Shown piece after piece: positions 33,601 through 43,311 of a stretch of 64,000 nt of DNA (position 1 is the stretch's first letter; the number at the start of each line of letters is the position of its first letter). Location of the stretch: positions 36,621,123 through 36,685,122 of the forward strand of contig CP154955.1 of assembly GCA_039621445.1 (NCBI GenBank), read 5' to 3'. The notes below the pieces were generated by a model that ran no database searches, had not been told where the DNA came from, and saw only the letters and a list, made by a program, of their open reading frames with translations. The stretch comes from Euglena gracilis (taxonomy: Eukaryota; Euglenida; Euglenophyceae; Euglenales). The translations under genes were made by a program, and so were the position numbers.

Positions 33601-36600
33601 GGCACTATTCGGGGGGGGGGGTTACGTTGATTTCCAAGCCATTGCACCTGACGGAGCCCATCCCCCAAGGGTGGGGGGTCCAGCCAGCCAGCAGCCCTTT
33701 TCCAGCCCCGGACCCCTCGGCTGGAACTAGGCGCGACCCAGGGTTGAAAATCAATACAAAAATGCCCAAAGAACTACCAAATATGCAAAAAATCAAAATT
33801 TTCACCCCAAATTTGCCCTGGCGAGCCCGAAATCCGACCGATTTCGCCCATTTTTTTTTTGCACTGCCAAAACCCGTTGCCGTCCAACTGCTCTTTGGGT
33901 GGCTGGAAAGCATTTGAAACTCGTCGATGGGGAGGGGGGGAGGATCCTGATGTGTGGGGGGGGGGGGAGGGTCAGCCAGGAGGCTTTTTTCCGTCCAGCC
34001 CAAATTTCCCACTCTGAGCTGGACCCGGGGGGTCACCAAGCAACCTTGGCTGTTTATGGGCCAAAAACCACAAATTTGGCAATGTTTCCGCTCAGGCCAT
34101 TCAATCGAATGAATTTCAAGGAAGGGAGGCGGGGCCCAGTCACCGACATTAATGGATTATATGCGTATAAATTGGGGAATGGCCTGTCACACAACAACTG
34201 TGAGGCAGAGGAGCAAGCTTCGATGGTGCACAAAGTAAAGAAGTTCCGCAATGGTTTTATTCCAGACCCCATCACGTTGGCCCCGAACTCCACTATCAGA
34301 GACGTCGACAAACTTGTTGAAGAGATGCATTTCATTTCACCGGTTTCCCAGTGACAGAAGATGGGAAGCTTGGCAGCAAGCTGCTTGGGCTGGTCACGTC
34401 CAAGGAGACGGATTTTTTGTCAGACCGAAACATGCCACTGAAGGACGTCATGGTGTCCCAGAACCTTATCACAGGCCGTGATGGGATAAGCCTGCAAGAG
34501 GCAAATGAAATCATGCGCACAAAAAAGATTGGGAAACTTCCCCCCAGCCTTCAAGCGGATTCAATGTCAATTGTGCTCCTTCCCCAAAGGAACGATCTGT
34601 TGATGATGTCATTGTGAACCTTGCCCATCATCATCATCATGGGGGTTTGAGCATATTCCGCACAGGCATTATAAATTTTAAGATGAAAATTCGAAAATTT
34701 TCAGTTTTTTTTAAAAACACGTTTTGCATGGTTTTTATGGTTTATTGTATTTTGAATTTTTTAAGCATTTTTTAAGCATTTAAGCATTTTAATACGTCTA
34801 TTTTTTCGGTCGGTCAAGGACCCATCTGGGCATTGAACCAACGTCAGTGCAGATTTTAAAAAAGCAAAAGTCGAAACCCCATTTTTTTGATTTTTGGGTG
34901 GAAAGACAATGTTCCAGCGATGCCAGAAATGATTGTTTTTCCGGAGTTGGCTTATTTTTGCTGATATTTGCCACTTCTTTTCTGCTCAAAATTCGAAAAA
35001 TTTTACAGGATGGGATTTTTTGGGTCTTTTGGGGTTTTTTTTAGGCTTTTCAGGCATTCCGGCAAATTTTTTTTTGTTTTTTTTTAAAGAAAATCACACG
35101 TGATTCCACATGGGGTCCGCAAACTGCTGCAATGATGCTCACGTTTTTTTGTCTGGACTCCTGTATTGCCATTGAACCCCCAGGTGCCAAGGGTAAGTGA
35201 AGAGGTGCAGTTATTTGCGCAGTTGTGCATATTTTGACCTAAAGTTGTTGCATTGTGTTATGTTTTTTTTTTCAAAAAAGAGTTGCAAATTTCTTGTGGT
35301 GATATGGATGGATATGGATATGAGAAACGAGAACAAATTGCACCAGGCAATTTGCTCTGGCATCTGCACTGGGTAGGTGGTGGGGTTCCCCCCTGGACCG
35401 GAGGGGGGTCCGACCCCCCCTGCCGAATTGAACCCTGGGGAGGGTCTGCTAGCAGCTGCATGGTGAATCTTTTTTTGTTTCTTACAAAATGCCCGTTGGC
35501 ATTTTTTTTGGGAACAAAGCTAACAAAAAAAAGCACAGTGAAACCCCATTTCCACAGTAAATTTTCCAGCTGGGAGGAATCCCTCCCCCTTGGGGTTTTA
35601 GCAAGTGGCCTTTCGGCTGCAACCAGTGGAAATCCTGGTGGACCCTTTCAGCAAAGGATTCGTCTAGTCGATTGACTGGTTGGCACAAACAAGCTGGCTA
35701 GAATGGCAACTGGCCAGTCGGTCAACGAGTTGTGTGAAATTTCATAAATCCAAGGGAATTTCATTGCTTTGGTGCACATGAGAACAGTAAAGATACATGG
35801 CATTTACACGTGCACATTTTATTATGTTGGGCTTTCAATAATCCCCACAAACCAAGGTGGTCCGTAACTGGGGTATAAAATGCGAGCATTTTTCCTGTGC
35901 TGGCTCAACGGACTGGGCACGCCAGGTGCTCAATTGCAAGATTTAAAGATTCTCTCTCAGGCCTATGCGTACAAGGGGTTTTGTGCAGATGATGAATTTT
36001 TGAGGGCCTCCAAAAATCGGAAACATCTCCCATTCACATTGGAGCGGCGAGTCGGTCAACTAACATTAGCCAATTCAGCCAATGACCGCGACCTTGCAGG
36101 ACGGGATTGTGCCTTGGACCACCCTAAGCCAACTTCCAGTGGGGGCTCCAAACGGGGTCAAAAATCAGAAAGTCGAAAAAAATGAGGTTTGGGATGGCCG
36201 ATGGTCCAAAGATGCCAGAAATCCTTTACCAATACTTTTATTCACCTTATGTTTTTGCCAAGAACATTGCACACTTTTCGGCCATTTTCCTGTGTGGAAA
36301 TTTGGGAATCAAGATGCTCTCCACAAAAGGCTGCTGCCAATTGTGAATGAGAACTACGAGCTTGTCTCCCTTACGTCCCGTGTGGACCTGATGCACAACC
36401 GAGACTACCCACTCTGCTCCAAGGATGACAGTGACCGTTTGTTGGTGGCTGCTGCCATTGGTACGCGACTGGATGACAGAGAGCGGGTATTCCTCTCCAC
36501 CTCTGTTTTGGTTTGATTTCCTTTTTTCAGTCTTTGGGGTGGACTCCATGACTGCATACAATGTGGAAGATCTGATTTCGGCACAGAAAAACCCCCGGCG

Positions 36601-39600
36601 AAGGACGTTTTGTGGAGAGGCCCCCCTTGTTGAGCAGTCAGGGCCACCTCCCCCCCTGGGAGGTGCCCCTGAGCCCTGCCATCCACCAGGAAGGGGTGGC
36701 ATGCACACAGATAAAAAGAGCCAGAGGAGAAAAAGCAGCACCAGGCCAGAAGGGGGGCACCAAACAAACAGGCACAGTTCACACAGGGGGAGTGCCTGCC
36801 TGGGCAGGCACACCAAGGTACCCAGGTCCGACCCGGGGGGGGCCAAGGCTAAAAGTGCCTGGGCACTCGGGCTGGGCACATCCTGCGCCAAAGATGCCGG
36901 AAGCCAAGAAAAGTCCTCTTTGGGCACTTTTTGGCCCACAACCAGGAAGGCACCGACCCCCGGGGGGAGGGGGAGTGCCTGCCTGCCCAGGTATTCCAGG
37001 GCACTCCCAGACCCCCTCCACCCCAGAGAAATTCAGCCTGCCCCCAGGTTTCGACACCGACGGGTGTAAAAGAAATATCCTATGGAATGTTCAGACATTT
37101 TTTCAGTTTTCTTGCTCGACCAATGAGAAAAACTTTGCCTTTGAAAAAGCTGTGATCCGGCCATAATCGTTACCACACAACATTCCACAGCGAACCCCCC
37201 AGGGGGGTTTGATTTCCCCCCCCCCCCCCACAGCGAAGCTTGCCGTTCAAGAACATGTACGGTTTGCATGCCTCTGCATGATTCTCCAAGTGAAAATCAT
37301 ATTTGGATGCAAGATCACTGAACCGATGACTTGCATTAAGACACCTCTTCAGAACTGGTCAAATTGCATTGATGGATCAATTTTCTCACAGTTTCACCCA
37401 AGATTCCATGTCCATTGACGACTGCAAGTACTTGTAAACCCCCCCCTAATAAGTGCACAGTGCCCTAATTGTGCGCAGTGCCCTAATAAGTCCGCACCCC
37501 CAAGGGTCCGAAACTACCTCCCTAAAAAGCGCGCACCCCCCCAAAGGAGGAATCACGGTCACATCTCAGGTCGGAAAGCACACACAATTCTCAGAATTGT
37601 CTTTCTCAGACCAAATATTTCTATCGTCCAAATTTGACACATAATCACTTGACTCATAGCTTGAAATCACAAAATGGGGGGGAAATTGAAAAAGAGTGGG
37701 GGAAATGCGAGTATTTTCGGCTTTGTCCTAAAAAGTGCGCACTGCCCTAATAAGTGCGCACCCCTTGGGGTCCGAAACTACGTCCTTCTAATGCGCGCAC
37801 CCGTGCACTTATTAGGGGGGGGGGTTACTTGTACTTCAAAAGACAGGCTTTCCCCAACGCAACCAAGCCATGTCGAACACTTGGATTCTGCACCCCTCCC
37901 CCCCGACAGAGCCAGCAGGAGGTCCTGGATGTGTCCAGGACCACCCTCCTCCCGCCAGGGGGGGGTGAGGAACACAAAGCGCCAGAATTTTTTTTCAGGA
38001 GCATCATGTGCCCAAAAATTGTTGCTGGCGGTTCTTTTCAACAATTTTCAAAAAGATGTGGTGAAAGCACGAGTATTCAAGTGGTGCTGGGCAAAGAAAT
38101 CTTTGGTTCCAGGGGGTCCCCAGACCCTTCGGCCTGTCAGGGGGGTCTGCACCCCCCTCCCTCTAATAACCTGGGGGGGACACAATACCGGAAACCCTGG
38201 GTGGTGGGGGGGGGCTCCGCCCTCCCCCCCAGGCTTTCCTTGTGTGGGGGCGCCGATTTTTATGTCAAAAAATGACGGAAGCAATCAACTTTTTTTTTTG
38301 CTGAAGGGCTGCCTTGTGTGCCATTGTGTGTTAATGGTTGTGTTGCACAGGGAGGTGTTGACCCCCCATTCATGACGAGGAGGGGCGGTGCGGCCAGGGC
38401 TGTTCGGGAAGGTCTGGTTGGGGTCACCCCCCCTCTGGGAGGTGTGGGGGGGACCAACCCGCCTCCCCCCACCCACTGGCACCTCACAACAAGCAGTGCG
38501 GTGTTGAACCATCCCTTTAATCCAGTCATTGAAATCGTGTGATAGAAGTTTATTTTCCTTTCCTTTGATTGGCTTTCCTTTCGGTGTGCCAGGTTGTTGT
38601 TTTGATCATCATTGTTGTTTTGCAGGCTGAATTATTGGTAAAGGCTGGTGTTGACTGCATCGTGATTGACTCCTCCCAAGCACATTTCTTTTTAGCCAGC
38701 TGGCCTTTCACCTGTGCATTTCTTTGAGCTTGAAAAGGCATGCCCAACAAAGGGAAAAAATGTTGATTTTGGTTGATCTTTGGGTCACAATTTGGGGTCA
38801 TGTTCCAAGGTTGTTTGTTGTCGTTGAAGGACTACCTGAATTGGGTGCAGACTGTTCTGTGCTTCTTTGCAACGCAGACTTGATCCATGACATGCATGTG
38901 CCTTTAAACTGCCCCCAACGCGCATTTCTGCAAATCCCTGAGCATAACCACGTCCCATCTGCCCCACCTAATCACCCCAGTTAGTGGGGTCTAACCCCCC
39001 CCCCCACAGAAAACCCCCCCACTTATGACCAGGTTTTGTCTGGTGCTGAGCTCTTTTCGTGTGTGATAGTGCCATGCTGAAGCAGACGTTTGAGGCATGT
39101 GGTAGGAAGGGCGGTCCGGCCCGGCACTGCCCGGTCCGGCCCGGCCCTGCCCGGTCGGCGGTTCTGCGGCCCGGCCTGGCCCGGCCAAACTGCATCCGTT
39201 TCGGGCCAAGAATGGGGGGCCGGGGGGGGGGGGGGTAGAAAAATGCTCATTTTCGGCTCGAACCCGGCTCCGGAGGCCCAAAAAACATCGTTTTGGGCAA
39301 ATATTTTTTTTTGACCCGGAAATGGCCCGAAAAGACAGAGTTGGAAGCCTGCCGCGCTGTTTTGGGCTGTTAATCGGCCATATCTTGGGCCTGGCGGGGA
39401 GCCACGGGGGAAATCAAAATTTGTTAGATAGGGCATTCCGAGGGCTTCAATTTCGGTCTTCGGACCAGGCTTTTGCTTAAGGGATTGCAGTCCCCCCCCC
39501 CCCCCCCGGGGGGCTGGACTGCAGCTAGTCCAAATTTTCAGCTAGTCCAAGGGTTTTTAGACCCCCCCCCCCAGGGGGAGGGTCTGCTAGCAGGGCCAGC

Positions 39601-42600
39601 TAGTGGAATTTTTTTTCCAGTGACCGGCGCGAAGCGCTGAAAATTTTTTTTGGGACCCCCAAAAATGGCCCAAAATGCCCGTTTTTGGCCATTTTTGGGA
39701 ATTTTTGGAATAAAATCAGCCAAAAACCTGTTAAAAACCTCTGTGCGCCGGAGGAAAAATTTTTTTCTAGTCCGGGGGACCCCCGGACCCCCCCCCCCCC
39801 GGGGGGAGGGGGGGTCTAGCTAGTCCACTATTTCCAGTGTCTAGCCGATTGGCTAGCCAGTACCCCCCCCCCGGTCCTTAAGCAAAAGCCTGCTTCGGGC
39901 ATATGTGTTTTCATTTTGTTTCATTTCCGAGATATTTTGGAAACATCGATTTTTTGACCCCGAAAACAGCCCAAATGGCCCCAGAAGTGGGCCAAAATTG
40001 GCCGAAAAATGGCCGTACCTTGGGCTACACGAAGAGTCAGGGGAAAAGTGAAGCATGGTTGGATAGGACATTCCAAGCGCTCCATTTTTGCTCTCCGGAC
40101 ATTTTCTTTGATTTTGCTTCATTGTCGAGATATTTTGAAAAAATGGGGGTTATTGACCAAAAAGAAAAAACGGCCCAAAAATTACCCAAAATGGCCGTTT
40201 TGGGCCGCAGAAGTGCTTTGGAACGCGGGGCAGGCGAGTCGACGGCCAAAAAAAGCGAATGGGGGGGGGGGGGGGGGTTAGAGGGCCTCCAGGGGTGCAT
40301 TTCGTCTGACCGACACTTCCGGAATAATGTACGTTTTTTTGAGATTTTTTCGAGAAATCGATTTTTTGAGCGAAAATCTCACCCCGGGGTCAGTAAGTGG
40401 TTGTTGTTAAATTGGTGAACCTGAAGGGGGTGGTTTGATGGGGGGGGTCACAAATGGGGTAATCAATCTCTATCTAATAACGCCTCTCAAGCAGAAGCAA
40501 AAGACATTTTTAGGGGGGTCAGATAGCCCCCCCCCCTTTGGTACATTATAGTGGCTAGTTGGTCGAATAGTCACTGACAGTCAACCGACTGTCCAGTTGC
40601 TCCCGTAGCCAGCACCTCCCCCTCCCAATTAATCGGTTGGTTGGTCGGTTAACTGGGGCAACTGGCCAGTCGACAAACTGGTCGGTCGACAAGCCAGCAC
40701 CCCCCCCCCCCCGGCAGACAGGCAGGCGCAGGCATGCTGTTGCAGGCAGCTGTGCATTGCAGTTTGGGGTTTGTTTGAGTTTTGCATTGCGTTGTTTCCA
40801 GAATGTCCTCACCAAACACTAGAAAGGAATATGTACTCAAGGGAACTCGAGCTTCCAGGTGGAGATGATCAAATACATCAAGCAGCCCTCTCCGAATGAG
40901 TATTCTTTTGCAGACAAACGGACCCGCAGGGGAAGGCTGAGTCCAAATCTCTCAGCCCCAACATCCAGGTGGTGGCGGGCAATGTGGTGACCCAGAAGCA
41001 GGCCAAGACACTCATTGACGCAGGGGCAGACGCCCTCCGTGTTGGCATGGGCAGTGGGTCAATCTGCATTACGCAAGAGGTGATGGCTTGCGGGAGACCG
41101 CAGGGCACAGCAGGTATAGCCTGTTTCTATTTGAAATTTTTGGAAGATGTCATGCAATTTCATATTTGAGAATGTCATGTTTTGCATCAAACGGATGCTT
41201 CTCCACAGTCTATCGCGTGGCAAAGTATGCGTCAAAATTTGGTGTTCCCGTGATTGCTGACGGTGGTATTAGCAACGTGGGACACATGATCAAGGCCATT
41301 TCCTTGGGTGCCAGCTGCGTCATGATGGGCTCAATGTTGGCTGGAACAAGCAGGGTTGCGTGTCCTGGAATGCAGAACAAAAGTTTCAACTCCTCTCTGT
41401 TCTTGATTGATTGACCAGCCAGAGTTTTCACCCAGCCCTGTTCTTGAGCGAAGCCCCAGGAACGTTTTTCTATGATGCTACAGGGGTGAGAGTGAAAACA
41501 TACCGTGGGATGGGCTCCATTGAGGCCATGATGAAGAAGGGTGGAGACAGTGCAAAGCGTTATTTCAGTGACACACAGACAGTCAAAGTCGCCCAAGGCG
41601 TGAGCGGGACAGTTGTCGATAAAGGTATCTTGTGCAGGATTTTCAGTAATTTGTTCTGAATCTTAAACCATACAGAATCATCACACCATTGGCACATCTG
41701 CATCTGCTTTGATTGTGGTTTTGCTGTTCATGTTTATTTTCAAGGTGGCTTTCTCTAAAAATGTTTTTTAAAACCATCTTACAACAAAGGTGTCATATGG
41801 TGGTCAAATTCCCAACATCTTTCTGCGTTTCTGGCATATTTTCGCCTAATGATTGTCTGTCAATGTCCCCATTTCGATGAGGCAATCTGTTACGAAGAAT
41901 GGAACGATGTTCTTGTTCCCTTTTGCTGGATTTTTAAAGGCAACTGAGTTTTTCAGAGGAAATCCGAGGTTGCAATTTTTTTGCGTGTTTTTTTTCAAAA
42001 AAGAAAAAAGGAGAAACCTTCCTTTTGTACATCTTCAGGTTCCATAAAGGATCTGGTTCCCTATTTGATTAAGGGGTTGCAGCACTCAGCCCAGGATTTG
42101 GGACAGAGCCTGGCATTCTCTTGCGTAAAGATGATTTGTCTTGTCGAACCTTTGAAAGCAGGAAGTAATGAGTATGCAGGGTGGTCTGCATGGGATGGGA
42201 TTTTTTTTTTTTAACCCAGAATCCCTTGAGGACTTACGTAAAGGCCTGAGGGCTTGAGTCCGGGAGTCGAACTGAAGAACCCCCCCAAAAACACATTTTT
42301 CAATGTTTCAGGTGGATGGGCGGAAATGACTTTTCTCTCAGTGTACCTGTTTTCGCTAAAAATATGGCCATTTTTCGAGCCATTTTTTTTGCATTGTTGA
42401 TTTTGCATTCTCGCTTTTGCAATAGTGAATTTTTCTAACCCCCTAACAACTAAGGTTGAGTAAAAGTTGGTTCAAACAACTAAGGTTGTTGGAACCAACT
42501 TTTGGCCGTGCCCCCCCCCCCCCCGCCAGGTTATTTGGGCCTTTTTTTTTCCAGCATCATAAAGGAATTTTGCCAAATAAAAGGGGTGCCAAATTTCTGG

Positions 42601-42945
42601 AACCAGGAGCAAGGGCCCCGCCAGGTTATTTGGGGGGGGGGAGTTATGCCTTTCAGCGGAGCCACTCTCACGGGTGGTGAATTTCATACAGAAAAAGACG
42701 GAGTCATCAAAGATTGTCAATTTTTGGGTTTTTGCCATGTGTGCGCATGTGAGTGTCTGCGTGCTCATGTGTGTGCGTTACTGAGATTGCCAGATGGTAG
42801 GTGCTTGGAAGATTTGCGGGCTGCTTGTGCGAAGGGTGAGGTGCGGTTTGAGTACCGCACCGCATCGGCCCAATATGAAGGTGGAGTTCATGGATTGCAT
42901 TCGTACAAGAAGAGGCTGTATTCTAGTGGACCCGGTGCCAGCTGA
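30462..42945 (+). CDS. IMPDH: Inosine-5'-monophosphate dehydrogenase, eleven exons
   Basis: IMPDH converts IMP to XMP with NAD+, the committed step of guanine nucleotide synthesis. Exons: 30462-30635, 32249-32386, 34193-34541, 36339-36486, 38626-38678, 40840-40879, 40945-41113, 41209-41347, 41446-41624, 42039-42112, 42793-42945. Recognisable parts in order: [25 protein letters not shown]; a CBS-pair (Bateman) region in exons 3-4; [21 protein letters not shown] with the catalytic Cys; [16 protein letters not shown]; and the C-terminal [10 protein letters not shown]. Human IMPDH is 514 residues; this model gives 520 from the second in-frame ATG (30510) or 536 from the first, ignoring a 5-bp insertion. 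That insertion, a tandem ATTTC at 34329-34338, breaks the frame in exon 3. An AG acceptor at 30443-30444 suits spliced-leader addition. If the duplication is real, this copy is not translatable as it stands. Confidence 0.93.
30909..31020 (+). repeat. Interstitial telomere-like CCCTAA/CCCTGA repeats
   Basis: Units CCCTAA, CCTAA and CCCTGA (complement TTAGGG/TCAGGG) are imperfectly repeated over about 60 bp, with a shorter run near 31000. They lie inside IMPDH intron 1, so this is not a chromosome end. Confidence 0.8.
31540..31860. repeat. Inverted relative of the 26.0-26.3 kb G-rich block
   Basis: Units such as GACCCCCTCGCCACGCCA, AAGAAAATTTTCTTGGC and CACGGCGTGCCGACCCCCC appear here as the inverted complement of 26040-26270. 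This marks a dispersed repeat with two copies in the window. Confidence 0.75.
32249..32386 (+). CDS. IMPDH: IMPDH exon 2
   Basis: Encodes the segment with SSPMDTVTE and GGIGVIH. Both junctions are non-canonical. Confidence 0.88.
32387..34192 (+). other. IMPDH intron 2, non-canonical (1806 nt)
   Basis: CAGGCCA (32390-32396, CAG at +4) pairs perfectly with TGGCCTG (34180-34186, CTG one base further from the end than usual). The join restores the IHNNC motif. The junction lies in a six-base direct repeat CACAAC (32384, 34190), so the exact cut can slide. Confidence 0.82.
34193..34541 (+). CDS. IMPDH: IMPDH exon 3 (CBS region, contains a frameshift)
   Basis: The first part reads [20 protein letters not shown]. 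The second part, in another frame, reads [18 protein letters not shown]. The two are separated by a tandem ATTTCATTTC (34329-34338); with one ATTTC the frames join exactly as in other IMPDHs. Confidence 0.85.
34542..36338 (+). other. IMPDH intron 3, non-canonical (1797 nt)
   Basis: CAGCCTT (34545, CAG exactly at +4) pairs with AAGGCTG (36327-36333, CTG exactly at -8). The join restores KLPIVNE. No GT or AG at either end. Confidence 0.85.
36339..36486 (+). CDS. IMPDH: IMPDH exon 4
   Basis: Encodes the end of the second CBS motif and the return to the barrel, including [10 protein letters not shown] and AAIGTR. Ends CGG before a GTATTC donor. Confidence 0.88.
36487..38625 (+). other. IMPDH intron 4, GT-AG (2139 nt)
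   Basis: Donor CGG|GTATTC, acceptor TTTTGCAG|GCTGAA. It hosts a fold-back repeat (37437-37828) and C/G-run sequence. Long Pro/Gly-rich frames at 36.4-37.1 and 37.7-38.4 kb are low complexity and are not called. Confidence 0.85.
37437..37828. repeat. 390-bp fold-back with CCCCTAATAAGTGCAC ends (in IMPDH intron 4)
   Basis: The left end CCCCCCTAATAAGTGCAC and right end GTGCACTTATTAGGGGGG are inverted copies. Further TAATAAGTGCGCACC units lie inside. It resembles a small non-autonomous inverted-repeat element. Confidence 0.82.
38626..38678 (+). CDS. IMPDH: IMPDH exon 5
   Basis: A 53-nt exon encoding [15 protein letters not shown], a barrel strand of the active-site region. It joins canonically upstream and non-canonically downstream. 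Confidence 0.87.
38679..40839 (+). other. IMPDH intron 5, non-canonical (2161 nt)
   Basis: ACATTTCTTTTTAG (38682-38695) pairs with CTAGAAAGGAATATGT (40819-40834) over 14 pairs with two bulges. The pairing starts at +4 and -6, the usual register, although the triplets are ACA/TGT instead of CAG/CTG. The join lies in a CAAG direct repeat. Confidence 0.8.
38990..40545. other. Repeat-filled interior of IMPDH intron 5, no gene seen
   Basis: Includes CCGGCCC-rich units at 39115-39185, low-complexity GGCCATTTT sequence, repeats of CTAGTCCA(A/G) between 39520 and 39840, and long C- and G-runs. Open frames here are short or repetitive. Confidence 0.5.
40840..40879 (+). CDS. IMPDH: IMPDH exon 6
   Basis: A 40-nt exon encoding [13 protein letters not shown], matching GNSIFQINMIKYI of animal IMPDH. 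Non-canonical junctions on both sides. Confidence 0.85.
40880..40944 (+). other. IMPDH intron 6, 65-nt non-canonical intron
   Basis: CAG at +4 to +6 (40883) and CTG at -8 to -6 (40937). CAGCCCTCTCC against GGGGAAGGCTG gives 10 of 11 pairs. Removing it gives [12 protein letters not shown], the same length as KYIKDKYPNLQV in human IMPDH; keeping it shifts the frame. Confidence 0.87.
40945..41113 (+). CDS. IMPDH: IMPDH exon 7 (active-site Cys)
   Basis: Encodes [20 protein letters not shown], then [11 protein letters not shown], whose Cys attacks C2 of IMP, and GRPQGTA. Ends at a GTATAG donor in phase 1. Confidence 0.92.
41114..41208 (+). other. IMPDH intron 7, GT-AG (95 nt)
   Basis: Donor GCAG|GTATAG, acceptor CTCCACAG|TCTATC; restores [10 protein letters not shown]. 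Confidence 0.88.
41209..41347 (+). CDS. IMPDH: IMPDH exon 8
   Basis: Encodes [15 protein letters not shown] (phosphate-binding) and [13 protein letters not shown]. Ends in phase 2 at a non-canonical junction. Confidence 0.92.
41348..41445 (+). other. IMPDH intron 8, 98-nt non-canonical intron
   Basis: CAG at +4 (41351) and CTG at -8 (41438). CAGGGTTG pairs with CAGCCCTG over 8 pairs, one G-U. The join restores GTSEAPG. Confidence 0.87.
41446..41624 (+). CDS. IMPDH: IMPDH exon 9 (flap region)
   Basis: Encodes [13 protein letters not shown], the mobile flap with the RYF-type segment, and [13 protein letters not shown]. Ends at AAAG|GTATCT. Confidence 0.92.
41625..42038 (+). other. IMPDH intron 9, GT-AG (414 nt)
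   Basis: Donor AAAG|GTATCT, acceptor ATCTTCAG|GTTCCA; restores [14 protein letters not shown]-rich, no repeat noted. Confidence 0.87.
42039..42112 (+). CDS. IMPDH: IMPDH exon 10
   Basis: Encodes [20 protein letters not shown] and GQSL. The 3' boundary is uncertain by a few bases (42112 or 42113). Confidence 0.8.
42113..42792 (+). other. IMPDH intron 10, non-canonical, boundaries uncertain
   Basis: CTGGCATTCTC (42110-42120) and GAGATTGCCAG (42783-42793) pair at 10 of 11 positions. Setting the ends by the stem inserts about five residues (DGRCL) relative to other IMPDHs. Setting them by family length would end the intron near 42808, within a TGG repeat. Confidence 0.65.
42793..42945 (+). CDS. 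IMPDH: IMPDH exon 11 (C-terminus)
   Basis: Encodes [13 protein letters not shown] and [15 protein letters not shown], then stop. The EGG and Tyr residues of the monovalent-cation region are present. The last residues SSGPGAS extend past the usual end. Confidence 0.85.
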   Translation, partial: DGRCLEDLRAACAKGEVRFEYRTASAQYEGGVHGLHSYKKRLYSSGPGAS

Positions 42946-43311
42946 CGCAACCTTGTCACAGACTTCCAAGCCAGAAAAATGCATTTTTGACATATCCTCC
43001 ATTCCAAAAGGATGATTGCTCAACTGGTTGGGGTTGCACAGTGTTTTCCAGCTCCGGACACCCATGATGAGTTTTATTTATTTTGGCAGCCGACAGAAGG
43101 GCTGGACGGCAAAGGACGGCAATAGAGATTTGTCTCCAAAAGCTTTCGGTTTGCAGAAAATGGGGGCCGGGGGTTTGAGAGGACCCGCCCAGGGCAAGGA
43201 CAAATGCCACAGCGTCATGGTATTGAATCCACTTACGGCCAGTTTCCCACCCTGTCCTGGGGGGGGGGAGTCCCGCAATTCTTGGCAAAAATTTTTCACC
43301 ACAAGATGAGG

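Noticed and set aside
30636-34195. Direct repeats at IMPDH intron ends (GGATTCATCC, CACAAC) read as target-site duplications of inserted introns
   Set aside because: GGATTCATCC arises because the stem arms are nearly palindromic, and the frame closes by the CAG/CTG rule, not by joining at that repeat. Only intron 2 and intron 5 truly join within a repeat.
36425-37166. Long Pro/Gly/Arg-rich frames in IMPDH intron 4 taken as a nested gene
   Set aside because: Low complexity, open in several frames, and overlapping a dispersed repeat shared with 28.3 kb.
40880-40944. Reading straight through this segment as part of an IMPDH exon, or as a 32-nt GC-AG intron
   Set aside because: Reading through shifts the frame. 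The 32-nt option leaves eleven extra residues, while the 65-nt option gives exact family length and a 10-of-11 stem.
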